From Tyto alba (Eukaryota > Chordata > Aves > Strigiformes > Tytonidae), in contig NW_024881279.1 in NCBI RefSeq assembly GCF_018691265.1, positions 5,175,243 through 5,239,242 of the forward strand: DNA of 64,000 nt. The letters are read 5' to 3'. The translations under genes were made by a program, and so were the position numbers. Below the pieces are notes generated by a model, which saw nothing but the letters and a program-made list of their open reading frames with translations, was not told the origin of the DNA and searched no databases. Positions 59,809 to 64,000 of the stretch are shown one piece after another. The first letter of the stretch is position 1. Every line of letters begins with the position of its first letter.

Positions 59809-62683
59809 CTCTTCTAATTAAATAAACCCCTTTCTCATATTATTTTATTCAGCTTCTAAATAAAGTAGTATGGGGTATGGGGTCAATGGGTTCCACCTGA
59901 AGTCAGATAGGATCCCACCAGTAATGCGATGCTTGGATTCCCACATATTAACTGCAGTATTTCCAGCACACTGATTTTTATTTCAGACATCAAAAGAAAT
60001 GAACAGGCATTAAAAAAAGAGAAGAGGGAATGAATTCAAAGTCAAGGATGGTGATTTGCTATATAAGATAAAAGAGGGGATGGTGAGTTGACACATGATT
60101 TTACATTTTGAATTGCATCTGAGCCTCCATCAATCAGTTCTGCCATGAACTCCAGTTTTACTCAGGTTTGCTGTGTATTCTGTGTGATCTTGTCCTTTAC
60201 TGCCAGTATACCAACCACTGGGAGAGAATTTACTATTAGAGTATTGCAAAACTGGCTCTATTGTAATGTTTTCAGTGTGGGTCAAACTAAGTTTGTGGAT
60301 TTTATATTTGCCAGGGGTGAGGAATGTTTGGACAGTCACCTTGTAGGGCTGAAACACCACAACCTGTCTGTGTGCCATTGCACCCAGAGACTCCTATGAG
60401 AGGCCAGTGGCATTTTATAAATGTGCCGAAAAAACAATGAATTGCAGTGAAGCTGGGGAGAGCAAGCCTTCACTTCATTAGTCAGTAAATTACAACAGAT
60501 GGTTTTAAAATTACTTCATCAGCAGTGAGTTTTTGTTTTCTGCAGAGATCCATGCAATCACCTCAATCCAAAGACAAAGCAGACAGTGGGTGTTTTATTA
60601 TTATCATGTCTTTGACGACTTCTGCCGGTCGAAGGGAATGAGGAGGGAGGAATGTAAGATGGGGAACTGGCCGTGGGAGAGGATTATAGAAGATCACCAC
60701 CTTTGGTTTCCAGGAAACTTGTGTTTTTTTGTTAAAGGACCCCTATTTCTGTGCAGGAGCCCCTACTCCTGTACCATGTAGCTTTAAGTGTGCAGGAGAC
60801 CTGTGGTAGCTCTTCACCAAGGGCTATTGCTTTTTTTAGGTTATTGTCCCCAACGTGTGGTTGGGAAATGTTCACCTCCTGCTGCAAAGAGCAGTGTTTG
60901 TTACTGTCACTGCGGCGTGCGTGTGTGCTGTTCCTTTGCAGATGGCTGTGCTGTAGTTGATGCAATACAAATTCAGCTCTGCTTTGCAATGCTCCTTTCT
61001 TTAAACCTGGGCAATAGCTCAACGGCCACGAAAAGCAGTTGTTCAAAAGGCAAGGGGAGCCCCCCAGTTTTGCTATTTGACTGGGTTAACTGCTGAAGTT
61101 AAAATGAGGACGCTGTGATCAGTTCACAATGTGTAAGAATTGCCATGGACTGTTTAGAAGAGGGGATTATAGTGTGAGAAGCAAACGGATATAATATTGC
61201 AGCTGGACTGAGCAGGTTTAAGCTATTGAGGCTGCAAGAGGATTCATTGGAAGAGAGTTTGCTGATTTTATCAAATAAAGACCTCTGTCATATATACATC
61301 CCAAAGATGTGTATTTTCTCCGTAGGCAGTATTTGCTGTGTTTTGCATGAAGTATTTATTATTTTGCTTTATACTGTTATTTGTCAGTGTCTCTGGACTG
61401 TATAAAACACACTCGAGTACCACATTCTCCCTGGCTTCTGGACTCCCGTTACCCAGAGAGCATCAGATGGGCTCTATCTATTTCTCCAGAAGGCATATAG
61501 GAGACATGGTACTGTATTAAAACACTTAAATGTACAACCCCAATGACCATATTTTGGTTATCAGGCAAGCTAACAGCTCTAAAAGCAGAGTTAATATAAT
61601 TAAACAAAAATGCAGTATTAAAATAATCCAGAAATTTGCAGGAGATGTAGCAGAATGTGAAGACAACTTCTGCACAGGGAGGTGATGTAGTGTGATTGTG
61701 TCTAGGAATTGGTCGGTACTTTCAAGAAGAAATAAATCCTGAATATAGTTGCAGAGCTGCCAGGGAAATGGGAATGAAGGGATGCTGGAACAGTTTCTGC
61801 AGGGTCTGGCAATAAATAACAAGAGGATTAGAGAAATTATGAATTAGTCCAGTATTTTACTGCAAGTTTAAGGGTGCAGGAGGGGGAGAGTGGCATGACA
61901 GAAGGTCATGTCCCATCAACAGCCAGCATGACAGGAGGTCCCTGGTTTACTCAAGAGTTTAATGTGGCTGAGTCCTGCACAGCTCCTTCTTTTTTCTTCA
62001 TGAGCACCAAATCCAGAGAGGCCTCGCTGCAGGAGGTTCTGAGTTTCATCTACTTCATAGTCTGGTTGATGCCAATATATGAAAATTATTAGGCATACAA
62101 GCTGATGCTGTACACATCCAGCTAGTGAATAACAGAGGTGGGATTTTTATTTCTGTGAAGTATCAGTCTTTCCACATGAACCAACTCAATTCCAGCCTAT
62201 GCATCTAATGTTTTCATCAAAGAGCTTCAGATATGAAACGGAGCTAGTGCCTTTGGCATCCCAGAGACACTCATTATGGTTTTAGGCAGCTGGTAGCAGG
62301 ATAATGCATGTGCAGCAAAGATTTTCATATAGGTATCAGGAAGACACAGGGATAAACTGATTTGTTAAAGAAGCAGATTTAATCCAAGTCTTCTCTTCGT
62401 AAACCTCTCAGCAGCGTTGTCATTCATAATGATAGTCAAAAGGAAGTCTTTCTCTGATGCCAGGAGGGAAACCAAACTGCATTTTCCTAATAAGAGAATT
62501 ATCTCCTTTGTGAATCTGTGAAGACATGTTGCAGTTCCACCCTTTGGGAAGCAATGATTTCAAGACACAGCCTTCTTTTTCACTGTGGGTTGACAGCCTT
62601 GCCACACATAATTGTGTTTTTCCAATTTAGACTCAGGACGACTAAAGTAAAACAAAATAAACCTGGAGAACAAGGAAATTGGG

Positions 62684-62736
62684 ATTTTGTTTGTTGTTTG
62701 TTGTTTTGTTTGGGTTTGGTTTTTTTTTTTTTTTTG
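62684..62736 (+). repeat. T/G-rich tract with poly(T)
   Basis: GTTT/GTTGTTT units followed by a T run of about 16. On the opposite strand it would look like an A tail, but no retrocopy body is recognisable beside it. Confidence 0.8.
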
Positions 62737-64000
62737 GCTCATTCCTTCCTAGAGGCTTTTATCACGTTCTGTAGAAATAGTAAGTTGTAGCAGAGACCTA
62801 GCATTTCTTCAACTTCAAACAATTAAAGGCCTTTTTGTGGCAAGCCTGTACCACCATGTTGAGCACTCATATCCAGCAGTTAGCTGTCTCTGAATGGCAT
62901 TTGAGCATTAGCAGAAGTGTTATTTCATGGTATATTTCTTCAGATCAAATTTGACTGCCCAAAGAGACTTCTAAAAAACTGAAACCTAAAACATGCCATG
63001 GTTTACAATAATTAATGGAAACAACTGAAAAGAAAAGCAGAACATGAAGGTTTCCTCTACACGTCTCTGAATTAATGCTCCAGAATCCCAGTGAATGGTC
63101 ACACGTGCTGTCCAAGAGGTGGATCTTTGCACTTTGACTCCAAATTTTGAACACATCAGAATCTAAAGCTGTTGTACAAATGGCAATAAAAGCAATTTAC
63201 TTTGATGTCATCTCATTTTCAGGCCAACAGCAAAGAGAATAAACAGTGATGAGTGAATGGCAAGTTTTAAACTGTCTTTGATTAATCTAAACTGGCTTCA
63301 AATATATAAGCAAGCAACTACGGTAATTGGAAATACATGGCACTGTGTTGTCCATTGGGGTAAACTGGCACAGATCCACGATGCTGCTGCACCCTTTGAC
63401 ACCAAAAGACAACGTACTCATGGTATTTTACCCTGTTGACACTTTGAAGGTTGCAAGCCTCCATGTTAAGGAGATGTGCTATGCTTAATGTGGTGCAGAT
63501 TGCATCTACTCCTATCTTCCCTTCCCACGAGTGATCTTCAAACGCGGCAGATTCAGTCCCAGTTCAGTTACATCTACGAGTCCATCGCTGTGATGTGGAA
63601 GCACTGGCAGTGCTGTACATTAACTAGTAGGCATTGGTTCTGTGAGAAGAAAATTACAGCTGTGATTTTTATTATCGCTTTACCACAACCTCTTTTCCTA
63701 TGATTCATATTGCCTTAAGAGATTAGTTTTCTTTACCATTTAACCTTTTTCAATATTGCTGCCTGAACCAAATTTATGTCTAGGATAAAGCCATGTCCTC
63801 TTTTTATTGAATCCAGGTACTTTTCATAATGAAACTAAGGTCATGTGATCTTTGATTGTGGTACTTTGAATTCTTTACTGAAAATGTATATTATATATTT
63901 TTATGACATTAATTAAATGTCTCAAAATAAATGACAACATAAAAAATAATTAATGTCTCTGTTTGGCTCATTATCTCTTCAGATTTGATTTGTGTTTGGA

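Larger units (their letters stand above)
49960..64000. other. Upstream intergenic region, no gene seen
   Basis: About 14 kb with no coding exon, RNA gene or long open frame that I recognise. In mammals TIFAB and NEUROG1 lie upstream of this gene, but neither is visible here. Contents that stand out are an octamer/homeodomain cluster (57117-57240), TTTAAA palindromes with a CTCF-like motif (57379-57426), a hairpin with TAGGAT repeats (57738-57792) and T/G-rich tracts near 59.8 and 62.7 kb. The 74-codon minus frame at 52800-53024 has no recognised family. Confidence 0.6.

Noticed and set aside
49960..64000. Search for TIFAB or NEUROG1 coding sequence expected by mammalian synteny
   Set aside because: No FHA or bHLH peptide could be read on either strand.

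Overview
This window is vertebrate nuclear DNA, most likely from a bird and probably chicken or a close galliform relative. It carries one recognisable gene, the histone variant gene MACROH2A1 (H2AFY, core histone macro-H2A.1), on the minus strand. Every coding exon can be read directly. The spliced product is 372 residues for the macroH2A1.2 form and 369 for macroH2A1.1, the same lengths as the mammalian proteins. The avian call rests on substitutions I remember from the chicken protein, on compact introns (about 47 kb from promoter to last exon), and on the absence of mammalian SINEs. No database was searched.

Layout, right to left, in the direction of transcription. A CpG island at about 48.65-49.8 kb holds the promoter and an inferred non-coding exon 1 with donor at 49217-49218. 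Intron 1 (8.3 kb) leads to exon 2 at 40.7-40.9 kb, which has the ATG and the first half of the histone fold. A 13.8 kb intron follows. Exon 3 (26.8 kb) completes the histone fold, exon 4 (25.1 kb) encodes the H2A docking end and the basic linker, and exon 5 (22.5 kb) starts the macro domain. Two alternative exons come next: the macroH2A1.2 exon at 16020-16119 and the macroH2A1.1 exon at 14439-14529. Shared exons at 10475-10564 and 7081-7255 and the last coding segment at 2428-2593 finish the macro domain. All coding introns are GT-AG and all phases fit.

The two alternative exons decide whether the macro domain binds ADP-ribose (1.1) or not (1.2). Both are 1 modulo 3 in length and in the same phase, so including both or neither breaks the frame. 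The sequence also shows a strong 3' splice site for the 1.2 exon, a weak one for the 1.1 exon, and ACTAAC motifs (QKI-type) near the choice point.

The flanks (1-1.9 kb and 49.9-64 kb) show no convincing coding gene. The upstream flank has several short palindromes and motif clusters, including a YY1-like inverted pair at 49.93 kb and an octamer/homeodomain/TTTAAA cluster at 57.1-57.4 kb, that could be regulatory. I see no CRISPR array, operon, tRNA or rRNA gene, and no intact transposon. I found no wholly new system. The most informative structure is the mutually exclusive exon switch and its local signals.
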